The notes beneath the pieces were generated by a model. It searched no databases, was not told the origin of the DNA, and saw nothing but the letters and a program-made list of their open reading frames with translations. This document shows positions 1 to 7,260 of a stretch of 10,087 nt of DNA, piece by piece; position 1 is the first letter of the stretch; each line of letters opens with the position of its first letter. Source of the stretch: an uncultured Bacteroidales bacterium (GTDB taxonomy: Bacteria > Bacteroidota > Bacteroidia > Bacteroidales > Bacteroidaceae); NCBI GenBank assembly GCA_937896105.1, contig CALBKR010000018.1:1-10087 (forward strand). The letters run 5' to 3'. A program made the translations under genes and the position numbers.

Positions 1-453
1 GGCGAGGACAGCGTAAAGCCATTCCTTGCATACGAAGGCAGTTGGGTCATAGTTCTCGCGCTCACATCCAACCCAGGTTCACACGATTTCCAGCTCACAA
101 GGGACGAGAACGGCACAATGCTCTTCGAGAAGGTACTCGAGACATCCAAGAAATGGGGAAGCGACGAGAATATGATGTATGTCGTAGGAGCCACACAGGG
201 CAAATCGTTCGAGAATGTACGCAACATTGTCCCCACTCATTTCCTGCTTGTTCCGGGCGTGGGCGCCCAGGGCGGCTCTCTTGAGGAGGTGTGCCGATAT
301 GGTATGAACGATGACTGCGGCCTGCTTGTAAATGCCAGCCGTGCCATCATCTTTGCCGACAGCAGCGAGAACTTTGCTGCAGTTGCAGCAGAAAAAGCTC
401 ACGATTACCAGCAGCAGATGGAGAAGGAACTCAAACAGCGAAACATCATCTGA
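1..453 (+). CDS. pyrF: Orotidine 5'-phosphate decarboxylase, type 2 (C-terminal part)
   Basis: This gene decarboxylates orotidine 5'-monophosphate to UMP, the last step of de novo pyrimidine synthesis in the cytoplasm. The reading frame is already open at base 1 and runs 150 codons to TGA at 451-453, so the start and the catalytic Lys/Asp region lie outside the window. The visible half shows the type 2 family pattern: a VGATQ motif, then [10 protein letters not shown] (glycine-rich phosphate-binding loop), then NASRAIIFA, whose Arg normally contacts the phosphate. The ATG at 118 is internal, because conserved sequence continues upstream of it in the same frame. It points toward lpxD but is separated by 108 nt holding a possible terminator and promoter, so I infer it belongs to a different transcription unit. 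The family call is firm; only the truncation limits what can be said. Confidence 0.93.
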   Translation, partial: GEDSVKPFLAYEGSWVIVLALTSNPGSHDFQLTRDENGTMLFEKVLETSKKWGSDENMMYVVGATQGKSFENVRNIVPTHFLLVPGVGAQGGSLEEVCRYGMNDDCGLLVNASRAIIFADSSENFAAVAAEKAHDYQQQMEKELKQRNII

Positions 454-485
454 TGCCAACAGATGTGAGTGGCATTGCAATTTTA
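453..485 (+). terminator. Possible weak intrinsic terminator after pyrF
   Basis: Starting at the last base of the pyrF stop codon, ATGCCA (453-458) can pair with TGGCAT (470-475). An extra C-G pair is possible across a one-base bulge. A short T run (481-484) follows after five bases. The stem is short and the T run is weak and offset, so this is only a candidate. Confidence 0.3.
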
Positions 486-503
486 ATTGAAAAAACGAAG
501 TGA

Positions 504-528
504 TATTCGAACGGAATAATTATCTTCG
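504..528 (+). promoter_or_regulatory. Possible lpxD operon promoter (-7 box with nearby inverted repeat)
   Basis: TATCTTCG at 521-528 matches the Bacteroides -7 consensus TAnnTTTG at all but one fixed position and would place the start of transcription about 25-30 nt before lpxD. No TTG lies at the expected 19-23 nt upstream; the nearest is about 31 nt away, so the match is incomplete. A small inverted repeat, TATTC/GAATA with a 5-nt loop (504-518), sits directly upstream of the -7 box, where a regulator could bind. Function is inferred from position only. Confidence 0.3.
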
Positions 529-561
529 CAATAATATAACAGAATAAGACCGCACAAAATT

Positions 562-1599
562 ATGAAATTCACTGCAAAACAGATTGCATCATTCATTAAT
601 GGAGAGGTTGTCGGCAACGAGAATGCCGAGGTGTACACATTCGCTAAGATTGAAGAGGGCGTTCCGGGAGCACTGTCATTCCTGGCCAACCCCAAATACA
701 CCGATTATATATACACGACAAAATCATCGGTTGTGTTGGTAAACCGTGACTTCGAACAAAAGGGCGACATTCAGGCAACACTTATAAAGGTGGACAATGC
801 CTACCAGAGCCTTGCCACACTGATGATGATGTACGAGGCAAGCAAGCCAAAGAAACAGGGCATAAGTTCACTCGCTTCTATTGCAGAGAGTGCAAAGATT
901 GGCGAGAACTGCTACATTGCCCCATTTGTTGTGATTGGCGAAGGTTGCGAGATTGGCGACAACTGTTGCATACACGATGGTGTTTCAATTGGTGACGGAG
1001 CAAAGGTTGGCAACAACTGCCTGCTATATGCACACGTTACTGTCTATCACGACTGCCGCATCGGCAACGACTGCATACTGCATAGCGGATGCGTGATTGG
1101 TGCGGACGGTTTCGGTTTCGCCCCTACTGCCGATGGGTACAACAAAATTCCACAGACCGGAATTGTTGTCATAGAGGACAATGTAGAGGTTGGTGCAAAT
1201 ACCTGTATCGACAGAGCCACAATGGGCACCACAACAATCCACAGCGGTGTCAAGCTTGACAACCTTGTGCAGATTGCCCATAACGACGAGGTAGGCAGCC
1301 ACACTGCAATGGCTGCACAGGTTGGTGTAGCAGGCTCTACAAAGATTGGCGAATGGTGCATCTTCGGCGGCCAGGCCGGCATCTCGGGACACAGCACCAT
1401 AGGCAACCGCACCACGGTAGGACCACAATGCGGCACTATAAGCGGTACCAAGGGAGGAGAAACCCTGCTTGGAGCGCCGGCAATGGACGCAAAAGAGTAT
1501 ATACGCGTGATGGCATATCTCAAGCGCCTCCCCGCTTTGGACAAGAAGGTCAAGGAACTGACCAAGGAACTCGAAGGATTAAAGAACAACAAACAATAA
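562..1599 (+). CDS. lpxD: UDP-3-O-(3-hydroxyacyl)glucosamine N-acyltransferase LpxD
   Basis: LpxD transfers a 3-hydroxyacyl chain from acyl carrier protein to the 2-amino group of UDP-3-O-acylglucosamine, the third step of lipid A synthesis. The 345-residue length is normal for the family. Residues 1 to about 95 match the N-terminal uridine-binding domain (for example [11 protein letters not shown] near 36-46). Residues of about 103-300 form a left-handed beta helix built from hexapeptide repeats such as IGENCY, IGDNCC and IGNDCI. The GADGFGFAP signature is at 180-188 and the catalytic His is H240 in QIAHND. A charged C-terminal helix (about 310-345, rich in Lys and Glu) would bind acyl carrier protein. 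ATG 562 is the natural start, since the N-terminal domain begins at once. It is the first gene of the lpx operon, and its stop overlaps the next start as TAATG (1597-1601). Confidence 0.96.
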   Translation: MKFTAKQIASFINGEVVGNENAEVYTFAKIEEGVPGALSFLANPKYTDYIYTTKSSVVLVNRDFEQKGDIQATLIKVDNAYQSLATLMMMYEASKPKKQGISSLASIAESAKIGENCYIAPFVVIGEGCEIGDNCCIHDGVSIGDGAKVGNNCLLYAHVTVYHDCRIGNDCILHSGCVIGADGFGFAPTADGYNKIPQTGIVVIEDNVEVGANTCIDRATMGTTTIHSGVKLDNLVQIAHNDEVGSHTAMAAQVGVAGSTKIGEWCIFGGQAGISGHSTIGNRTTVGPQCGTISGTKGGETLLGAPAMDAKEYIRVMAYLKRLPALDKKVKELTKELEGLKNNKQ

Positions 1600-2990
1600 T
1601 GTCTATGAACAAACAAAAGACACTCAACGGCAGCTTTTCCCTCTACGGAAAAGGATTGCACACAGGCTTGCACCTGACTGTGACATTCAACCCTGCGCCA
1701 GAGAACTATGGATACAAGATTCAGCGCATAGACCTCCCGGGTGAGCCCATAATCGATGCAATAGCCGAAAATGTGACCGAAACCACACGAGGCACCGTGC
1801 TCACAAAGGGCGAAGCACGTGTGAGCACGGTGGAGCACGCAATGGCAGCTCTGTTCGCTCTCGGCATCGACAACTGCCTGATGCAAGTCAACGGCCCAGA
1901 GTTCCCGATACTCGACGGCAGTGCAAAATATTATGTAGAGAACATCGAGCGCATAGGCCTCAAAGAGCAGAACGCAGAGAAGGATGTATTCGTAATAAAG
2001 TCAAAGATAGAGATCAAGGACGAGAACACTGGCAACTCCATCATCATCCTTCCGGATGAGAAGTTCAGTCTCAATGTCCTTGTACACTATGACAGCGACA
2101 TCCTCTTCAACCAATATGCGACACTGGAGGATATGGAATTCTTCAAGGATGAGATAGCATCGAGCCGCACATTCGTTTTTGTGCGTGAACTTGAGGCACT
2201 GCTGAACCTGGGGCTAATCAAGGGCGGCGACCTCGACAATGCCATTGTCATCTACGAGCGCGAAATGCCACAGGAGAAGTACGACCAGCTCACCGATGTG
2301 CTCGGCGTTCCGCATATGGATGCAAAGAAGCTCGGCTATCTCAACCACAAGCCACTTGTCTGGAACAACGAGCCTGCACGCCACAAGTTGCTCGACATTA
2401 TCGGTGACCTTGCACTTATCGGCAAGCCGCTCCAGGGACGCATTATTGCTACCTGTCCGGGACACACCATCAACAACAAATTCGCCCGCGCAATGCGCAA
2501 GGTGATACGCGAGCACCAGATACAGGCTCCTATCTACGACCCCAACCGTGAGCCGGCGATGGACATAAAGAAGATTAAGGAACTGCTCCCCCACCGCATA
2601 CCTATGCTGTTGGTCGACAAGGTTACCGAAATCGGTTCCGACTACATTGTAGGAACAAAGAATGTGACTATGAACGAGCCGTTCTTCGCCGGTCATTTCC
2701 CCGACGAGCCTGTAATGCCCGGCGTATTGCTCGTTGAAGCAATGTCGCAGTGCGGTGCATTATATGTACTGAACCAACTTGATGAACCCGAAAAATACTC
2801 GACCTATTTTGTAAAGATTGACAAGATAGTGTTCCACAAGAAGGTTGTTCCCGGCGACACACTCATTTTCAGGGTCGAGCAGGAAGCGCCTTTGCGCCAC
2901 GGCCTGTCGATAATGAAGGGATATGTCTTTGTGGGTGAGAAACTGGTAGCAGAAGCTACATTTACAGGCCAGATAATCAAGAATAAATAA
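1599..2990 (+). CDS. lpxC/fabZ: Bifunctional LpxC deacetylase / FabZ dehydratase
   Basis: This is a 463-residue fusion. The LpxC part (about 1-310) is the zinc-dependent deacetylase that removes acetate from UDP-3-O-acyl-GlcNAc, the committed step of lipid A synthesis. Visible active-site residues are E79-H80 (STVEH), H262 and D266 (HKLLDIIGD) as zinc ligands with H80, and H290 (PGHT) as the expected general acid. The FabZ part (about 321-463) dehydrates 3-hydroxyacyl-ACP in fatty acid elongation. It shows LLPHRIPMLLVD and GHFPDEPVMPG with catalytic H366, and E380 in LLVEAM. This fusion is a known arrangement in Bacteroidota and yields one LpxC per FabZ. The reading frame is open further upstream inside lpxD, but homology begins at [14 protein letters not shown], so I chose ATG 1599, which overlaps the lpxD stop and suggests translational coupling. 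ATG 1605 is an alternative. A Met at residue 321 (base 2559) marks the junction. Confidence 0.96.
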   Translation: MSMNKQKTLNGSFSLYGKGLHTGLHLTVTFNPAPENYGYKIQRIDLPGEPIIDAIAENVTETTRGTVLTKGEARVSTVEHAMAALFALGIDNCLMQVNGPEFPILDGSAKYYVENIERIGLKEQNAEKDVFVIKSKIEIKDENTGNSIIILPDEKFSLNVLVHYDSDILFNQYATLEDMEFFKDEIASSRTFVFVRELEALLNLGLIKGGDLDNAIVIYEREMPQEKYDQLTDVLGVPHMDAKKLGYLNHKPLVWNNEPARHKLLDIIGDLALIGKPLQGRIIATCPGHTINNKFARAMRKVIREHQIQAPIYDPNREPAMDIKKIKELLPHRIPMLLVDKVTEIGSDYIVGTKNVTMNEPFFAGHFPDEPVMPGVLLVEAMSQCGALYVLNQLDEPEKYSTYFVKIDKIVFHKKVVPGDTLIFRVEQEAPLRHGLSIMKGYVFVGEKLVAEATFTGQIIKNK

Positions 2991-2993
2991 TTT

Positions 2994-3000
2994 AAAAGGA
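2994..3000 (+). promoter_or_regulatory. Ribosome binding site of lpxA
   Basis: AAAAGGA lies 7 nt before the lpxA ATG, in the 17-nt gap after lpxC/fabZ. It is the clearest Shine-Dalgarno-like sequence in the window, where most genes have weak or no such signal, and it supports the start at 3008. Confidence 0.55.
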
Positions 3001-3007
3001 TAAATAT

Positions 3008-3775
3008 ATGATAAGTCCGTTAGCACACATACATCCGGGCGCAAAAATTGGTGAGAACTGCACCATAGAACCGTTTGTATATATTGAAGACAATGTTGTC
3101 ATCGGCGACAATTGCCACATTATGGCACACGCGTCGGTATTGAGCGGAACACGAATGGGCAACAACAACCGTATATTCCACGGAGCTGTTGTGGGTGGAA
3201 TACCCCAAGACCTGAAATTCGTAGGCGAAGATACTACATTGGAGATTGGTGACAACAATATGATACGCGAGAATGCAACCCTCAACCGCGGAACAGCATC
3301 AAAAGGAAAGACTGTCGTAGGCAGCAATAACCTCTTTATGGAGAACTCGCATATAGGACACGACTGCGTTATCGGTAGTGGATGCATCATCGGCAACTCC
3401 ACAAAGATTGCCGGTGAGGTAGTCATTGACGATTTCGCTATACTCAGCGCTTGCGTACTCGTACACCAGTTCGGGCACCTCGGCAGCTACATTATGGTAC
3501 AGGGAGGCAGCAAGATTAGCAAAGATATCCCTCCTTATGCCATCATAGGAAGGGAACCTTCACGTTATTGCGGTCTCAACCTTGTAGGTCTGCGTAGACG
3601 CGGCTTCTCGAACGAAACAATATCGGAAATACACAATGCCTACCGTTTGTTGTATGAGGGAACAGTCTCTGCCGGCATAGCCAAAATAAAAGAGACAATG
3701 ACAATGACTCCCGAGATTGAAAAGATTGTCAATTTCGTAGAGAAGGAGTCGGAAAGAGGTATTATTGGAAAATGA
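3008..3775 (+). CDS. lpxA: UDP-N-acetylglucosamine O-acyltransferase LpxA
   Basis: LpxA moves a 3-hydroxyacyl chain from acyl carrier protein to the 3-OH of UDP-GlcNAc, the first step of lipid A synthesis in the cytoplasm. The 255 residues match the usual length. Residues 1 to about 185 are hexapeptide repeats forming a left-handed beta helix, followed by an alpha-helical C-terminal domain of about 70 residues that includes LRRRGFSNETI. The family motif PQDLKF is at 66-71 and the catalytic His is H118 in HIGHDC. By alignment with E. coli LpxA, the position of the acyl-length 'ruler' Gly173 is also Gly here (G166), so the pocket should accept a long chain; exact length cannot be read from the sequence. 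The gene sits 17 nt after lpxC/fabZ, and its TGA is 7 nt before the most likely start of the next gene. Confidence 0.96.
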   Translation: MISPLAHIHPGAKIGENCTIEPFVYIEDNVVIGDNCHIMAHASVLSGTRMGNNNRIFHGAVVGGIPQDLKFVGEDTTLEIGDNNMIRENATLNRGTASKGKTVVGSNNLFMENSHIGHDCVIGSGCIIGNSTKIAGEVVIDDFAILSACVLVHQFGHLGSYIMVQGGSKISKDIPPYAIIGREPSRYCGLNLVGLRRRGFSNETISEIHNAYRLLYEGTVSAGIAKIKETMTMTPEIEKIVNFVEKESERGIIGK

Positions 3776-3782
3776 TGTGACT

Positions 3783-4349
3783 ATGGTATACAAGTTCAGA
3801 CTTTTATCAGATGAGGTGGAAAACTTCAGGAGAGATATCGAAATAGACTCCGACGCAACATTCCTCGACCTTCACAAGGCTATACTCGAGTCAGTAAACT
3901 ACCCCGATGACCAGATGACATCATTCTTCATCTGCACCGACAATTGGGTAAAGACAATGGAGATTACACTCGAGGATATGGGCGGTATGTCCGAAGACGA
4001 GAGCTATGTTATGGAAGATACCGTTATCGGAGATATAATAGAAGAGGAGAAGCAGAGGTTGGTTTACCAGTTCGACCCGCTCGGCGACCGCTTCTTCTAT
4101 ATGGAGCTGAGCAAAATCGAGTTCGGCAAGGATATCGACCAGGCTGTATGCACTAAATCTGTAGGCGATGCGCCAGTGCAGATGCTGAATTTCGACGAGC
4201 TGATGAACAAGGCTCCGATTGTAGAAGCTTCGGAGGACATAAACGAGGATTTCTACGGCAGCGACAGCTATGACGAGGATGACCTCGACCCGGAAGGATA
4301 CGGTATCGGCGACATCTCCGAAATCAGTTCCATCGACGACATCTATTGA
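3783..4349 (+). CDS. Acidic protein resembling plasmid pRiA4b ORF-3 family; function unknown
   Basis: This is a 188-residue protein with no assigned reaction. Its layout resembles the pRiA4b ORF-3-like domain (PF07929, also annotated as IS1096 passenger TnpR-like). An N-terminal YKFRLL strand is followed by a segment ending in TFLDLHKAIL, where the family has a conserved 'LxDLHxxI', then an FFICTDNW segment, and later LVYQFDPLGDRFFYMEL, which lines up with the family's 'YxYDFGDxWxHxI' region. The last 50 or so residues are very acidic (runs of Asp, Glu and Ser) and probably flexible. No signal peptide or membrane segment is visible. ATG 3783 is preferred because homology begins at MVYKF. TTG 3765 and GTG 3777 are in-frame alternatives, the former overlapping lpxA by 11 nt. 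Despite the family's name there is no transposase nearby. Its position between lpxA and miaA suggests co-transcription, not necessarily a role in lipid A synthesis. Confidence 0.8.
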   Translation: MVYKFRLLSDEVENFRRDIEIDSDATFLDLHKAILESVNYPDDQMTSFFICTDNWVKTMEITLEDMGGMSEDESYVMEDTVIGDIIEEEKQRLVYQFDPLGDRFFYMELSKIEFGKDIDQAVCTKSVGDAPVQMLNFDELMNKAPIVEASEDINEDFYGSDSYDEDDLDPEGYGIGDISEISSIDDIY

Positions 4350-4376
4350 TTCATCTTCGCAACGGCAGAATTGAAG

Positions 4377-5279
4377 ATGAACAACCTTGTTGTACTTATA
4401 GGCCCGACAGCTGTCGGAAAGACGGCTACAAGTTTCGCCATAGCCGACCATTTCAGATGCCCTATAATATCGGCCGACTCGCGGCAGATGTATCGTGGAA
4501 TGGAGATAGGTACAGCAATGCCGACCAAAGAGGAGCTTGCCCGACACAGACACTACTTTGTCGGGCAGCTTGCTCCGGGCGACTACTACAGCGCGGCACG
4601 GTATGAGACAGAGGTGCTCGGCATCTTGGAAAAGGAGTTTCCCCACCACCCTACAATGCTGCTCACAGGCGGCTCAATGCTCTACATCGATGCTGTATGC
4701 AATGGTATCGACGACATCCCTACAGTGGATGACGAGACGCGGGCAATGGTTATCGAGAAATATAACAACGAAGGACTGGACTCTCTCGCTGCCGAGTTGC
4801 GCCTGCTCGACCCGGAATATTACAGCGAAGCCGACATAAAGAACCCAAAACGCGTGATGCATGCGCTTGAAATATGTTATATGACGGGCAAGAAATACAG
4901 TTCATTCCGTACACGCACCAAGAAACAGCGACCGTTCAACATAATAAAGATAGGCTTGAGGCGCGACCGTGAAGATCTTTACGAGCGGATAAACCGCCGT
5001 GTCGATATGATGATAGAACAAGGCCTTGTCGATGAGGTAAAACGGTTCGCCCACCTCAAGCATCACAACTCATTGAACACAGTCGGCTACAAGGAGATAT
5101 TCAAATACCTCGACGGCGAGTGGACACTCGATTTCGCTATTGAGAAAATCAAGCAGAACACACGCATCTACTCACGCAAACAGGTAACCTGGTATCAGAA
5201 GGACAAAGAGATCACTTGGTTCCATCCTGACGACACTGCCGGAATACTTGAACACATTAAACAGCAGATTGCAAGATAA
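4377..5279 (+). CDS. miaA: tRNA dimethylallyltransferase MiaA
   Basis: MiaA adds a dimethylallyl group from DMAPP to N6 of adenosine 37 in tRNAs that read codons starting with U, which stabilises codon pairing. The 300-residue length is typical. Visible motifs are the P-loop GPTAVGKT (9-16), [19 protein letters not shown] with D34 as the expected catalytic Asp (32-50), [10 protein letters not shown] (98-107), RVMHALEIC (159-167), YERINRR (202-208, including the conserved Arg), VGYKEI (236-241) and [14 protein letters not shown] (261-274). ATG 4377 is chosen because the P-loop begins at the normal distance from it; TTG 4371 would add two residues. It lies 27 nt after the preceding acidic protein gene and probably ends the lpx operon transcript. 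It converges with the radical SAM gene across only 11 nt, and I see no terminator hairpin there. Bacteroidales often carry two miaA genes, so this may be one of a pair. Confidence 0.95.
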   Translation: MNNLVVLIGPTAVGKTATSFAIADHFRCPIISADSRQMYRGMEIGTAMPTKEELARHRHYFVGQLAPGDYYSAARYETEVLGILEKEFPHHPTMLLTGGSMLYIDAVCNGIDDIPTVDDETRAMVIEKYNNEGLDSLAAELRLLDPEYYSEADIKNPKRVMHALEICYMTGKKYSSFRTRTKKQRPFNIIKIGLRRDREDLYERINRRVDMMIEQGLVDEVKRFAHLKHHNSLNTVGYKEIFKYLDGEWTLDFAIEKIKQNTRIYSRKQVTWYQKDKEITWFHPDDTAGILEHIKQQIAR

Positions 5280-5290
5280 CTGCAGAAAAG

Positions 5291-6226
5291 CTATTCCTCC
5301 ACCCTGTAAAATTTCCCTTGCCAGGTTCCGCGCTGACGCATTCGAGCTTTGACCTTATCCACAAGTTCGTGGTTCTTTATGCCCCAGTCTGGTGCCACAA
5401 GCAGTTCCTTCGGCGACTGTGACGCAAAGCGCTCGAGCACGATATCGGGGCGCAACCTCTCGACATAATCGATAACAGTCTCAATATAATCTTCAAGAGC
5501 AAACAAGTGAAAATCGCTTGGCGACTCGGCATACTCGACAGCCATCCGCGTGCCCCTTACCACCTGTAGCTGATGCAGTTTGAGCGTTGTCAAAGGTAAT
5601 TTTGAGAGAATCCGGGCCTGTTCCATAATCTGTTCGCGCCCCTCTCCAGGCAAACCAAGAATGATATGGGCGCCTACGGGTATCCCTGCAGCAGCCGTGC
5701 GGCAGACAGCATCGACGGCACAAGCATAGTCGTGACCGCGGTTGATGCGCTCGAGTGTAGCATCATCGGTACTTTCGATACCATATTCCACGAGCACGAA
5801 GGTACGCTTCTGTAGCTCCTTTAGATACGACAGCAGTTCATCGGGCATACAGTCGGGACGGGTACCGATGACTATACCTACACATCCATCGACAAGCAAT
5901 GCCTCTTCATATCGTTTCTTGAGATTTTCAAGCGAATCGTACGTGTTTGTGTATGCCTGGAAATAGGCAAGATATTTCATCTCGGGATATTTGTGTGCGA
6001 AGAACGAAATACCCTCTCTCATCTGTTCGCCTACCGGACGGTGCCTGTGGCAATAGGATGGGTTGAATGTCTGGTTATTGCAATAGGTACACCCTCCCCT
6101 GCCCACCTTTCCGTCGCGGTTAGGGCAGGTAAAGCCTGCATCAATGGTTATCTTCTGTACCTTGTAGCCGAAGATGCCACGCAGATAGGCTCCGAATTCG
6201 TTATAATAGAAATGTCCCTTGTTCAC
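5291..6226 (-). CDS. TIGR01212/YhcC-type radical SAM protein
   Basis: This is a 311-residue radical SAM enzyme of the TIGR01212 family (YhcC/YtqA-like), which has no firmly established reaction that I know of. The cluster motif is DAGFTCPNRDG then GGCTYCNNQTFNPSYC. C34, C46 and C49 should hold the 4Fe-4S cluster, with a long first spacing (11 residues) similar to that of Elp3-type proteins. Further family segments are YLAYFQAYTNTY (86-97), GTRPDCMPDE (121-130), EYGIES (147-152), the RINRGHDY stretch (160-167) and HIILGLPGEGRE (187-198). No in-frame ATG exists between the upstream stop codon and the conserved core. I chose GTG at 6226, giving MNKGHFYYNEFG, which resembles the family's usual N-terminus. 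TTG 6253 is the other option. The gene follows the AraC gene by 81 nt on the same strand and converges with miaA. Confidence 0.88.
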   Translation of the reverse strand: MNKGHFYYNEFGAYLRGIFGYKVQKITIDAGFTCPNRDGKVGRGGCTYCNNQTFNPSYCHRHRPVGEQMREGISFFAHKYPEMKYLAYFQAYTNTYDSLENLKKRYEEALLVDGCVGIVIGTRPDCMPDELLSYLKELQKRTFVLVEYGIESTDDATLERINRGHDYACAVDAVCRTAAAGIPVGAHIILGLPGEGREQIMEQARILSKLPLTTLKLHQLQVVRGTRMAVEYAESPSDFHLFALEDYIETVIDYVERLRPDIVLERFASQSPKELLVAPDWGIKNHELVDKVKARMRQRGTWQGKFYRVEE

Positions 6227-6307
6227 ATTGTAAAGGTAAGAACAAAAGGGCAAAAAAGAGAAAGAGCGGCTGTATTTTTTTGCAGAGTGCTGTTTTTGTA
6301 TCTATTA

Positions 6308-7141
6308 TTACTGACGCTCCTTGCGGAATTCACTTGGTGTCTTGCCTGTAAGACGTTTATAATAGCGCGTGAAATAGGATTGGCTTGGGAAATTATACTC
6401 ACCGGCAAGCTCCTGTATGCTCTTTGATGTGTACGAGAGCTCATACTTGAGCCTTGTTGCAACGACGGAATCTATAATCCCCTTTGCCGAGTATTTGGAG
6501 ACCTCATTGCATATCTCGTTCAGATAGCCACTGCTAACGCCCAGTTCATTTGCATAGAAAAGAACCTCGCGCGAAAGGTAATGGGACTCTATCAGTTTGT
6601 TTATGAATATGCGAAACAGCTCTGTCTTGCGTGGGACAGGAGCAGAGGAATTTTCTTTGTTTGAGATGTATTTATTGAAATAATCCTGCTGCACGATGGC
6701 AAGGGATGAAATCTGCAAACCGGCAATCTTGTCAAACTCATCTGGCTCAACCATCTCCTTCAATTGCCATAGCATCGTAATCATCTGTTTGAGAAGGTCA
6801 AGATACTTATCTTTTAAATAAGTAATCGGTCGAAACTTCACGTGCTTGAACATAGGAACCTTCATTCCGCGCATAAGCGGAGAGAAGACTGCCGCCGGCA
6901 AAATGAGTACTGTACCCTCGAGATTGTGACTATGCTCCTTCAACGAAAGTATATCAAGAGGCGTTATAACAAGGTACCCGTTCTCCTTGAGAGTATATTT
7001 CGTGTAATTGAGTTCAAATTCCACCTCACCCGATTCACTGAAAATCACAACAAGATTTCTCAATCGTATCGGTTCGGGAGTGTGTGGCATTGCACTCAAT
7101 TTGAACATCTGCACGTGTTCTGTATTGTTTATTATTCTCAT
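6308..7141 (-). CDS. AraC-family transcriptional regulator
   Basis: This is a 277-residue DNA-binding regulator. The C-terminal part (about 178-275) is an AraC/XylS domain with two helix-turn-helix units: one around 190-212 (LSREVLFYANELGVSSGYLN) and one around 240-262 (KSIQELAGEYNFPSQSYFTR), followed by the family signature YYKRLTGKTPSEFRK. The N-terminal part (about 25-105) is strand-rich and probably a cupin-like sensor domain, but I cannot name a ligand. ATG 7141 is chosen because it lies just after a good Bacteroides-type promoter (7160-7192). The frame stays open to a TTG at 7213, which would lie upstream of that promoter and add a hydrophobic stretch. The target genes are unknown; the adjacent radical SAM gene downstream and the lipoprotein/aminopeptidase unit upstream are candidates by position only, as is autoregulation. 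Confidence 0.92.
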   Translation of the reverse strand: MRIINNTEHVQMFKLSAMPHTPEPIRLRNLVVIFSESGEVEFELNYTKYTLKENGYLVITPLDILSLKEHSHNLEGTVLILPAAVFSPLMRGMKVPMFKHVKFRPITYLKDKYLDLLKQMITMLWQLKEMVEPDEFDKIAGLQISSLAIVQQDYFNKYISNKENSSAPVPRKTELFRIFINKLIESHYLSREVLFYANELGVSSGYLNEICNEVSKYSAKGIIDSVVATRLKYELSYTSKSIQELAGEYNFPSQSYFTRYYKRLTGKTPSEFRKERQ

Positions 7142-7159
7142 CGCGTTTCGATTTTGGAA

Positions 7160-7192
7160 CAAATTTATAAAAACAGGAACCACAAAAGCAAA
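7160..7192 (-). promoter_or_regulatory. Bacteroides-type promoter of the AraC-family gene
   Basis: On the minus strand, TTTG (7189-7192) is followed after 21 nt by TAAATTTG (7160-7167), a full match to the Bacteroidota -33/-7 promoter pattern TTTG-N19-23-TAnnTTTG. Transcription would start about 10 nt before ATG 7141. This supports both that start and the taxonomic assignment. Confidence 0.65.
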
Positions 7193-7233
7193 TAAAACCG
7201 CAAAAAGGGACAACTATACTATTATTATGGAAG

Positions 7234-7260
7234 AAAAAAACAGCCACGGACTATGGCTGT
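7234..7260 (-). terminator. Intrinsic terminator of the aminopeptidase-lipoprotein unit
   Basis: On the minus strand, ACAGCCA (7254-7260) pairs perfectly with TGGCTGT (7240-7246) across a 7-nt loop and runs into seven T's (7234-7240), the standard form of a rho-independent terminator. The 5' arm encodes the last two residues (Gln-Pro) of the lipoprotein, and its TAG stop lies in the loop. It separates this unit from the AraC gene's own promoter. Confidence 0.85.

Noticed and set aside
1353..1598. Upstream extension of the lpxC/fabZ frame inside lpxD
   Set aside because: It overlaps the well-conserved end of lpxD in another frame and has no resemblance to LpxC, which begins at 1599.
1047..1886. 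Long open frame on the minus strand across lpxD and lpxC
   Set aside because: It is antisense to two firmly identified genes, shows no recognisable domain, and is explained by codon bias of the sense strand.
5280..5290. Shared terminator between convergent miaA and the radical SAM gene
   Set aside because: The 11-nt gap contains only a CTGCAG palindrome and no stem with a T run on either strand.
6231..6238. TACCTTTA on the minus strand as a -7 box for the radical SAM gene
   Set aside because: It mismatches the last consensus base, has no TTG at the right distance, and lies only 4 nt before the GTG start, so transcription would begin inside the coding region.
7142..7213. Hydrophobic N-terminal extension of the AraC-family protein from TTG 7213
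   Set aside because: It would be translated from upstream of the consensus promoter at 7160-7192, and ATG 7141 lies at the expected distance from that promoter.
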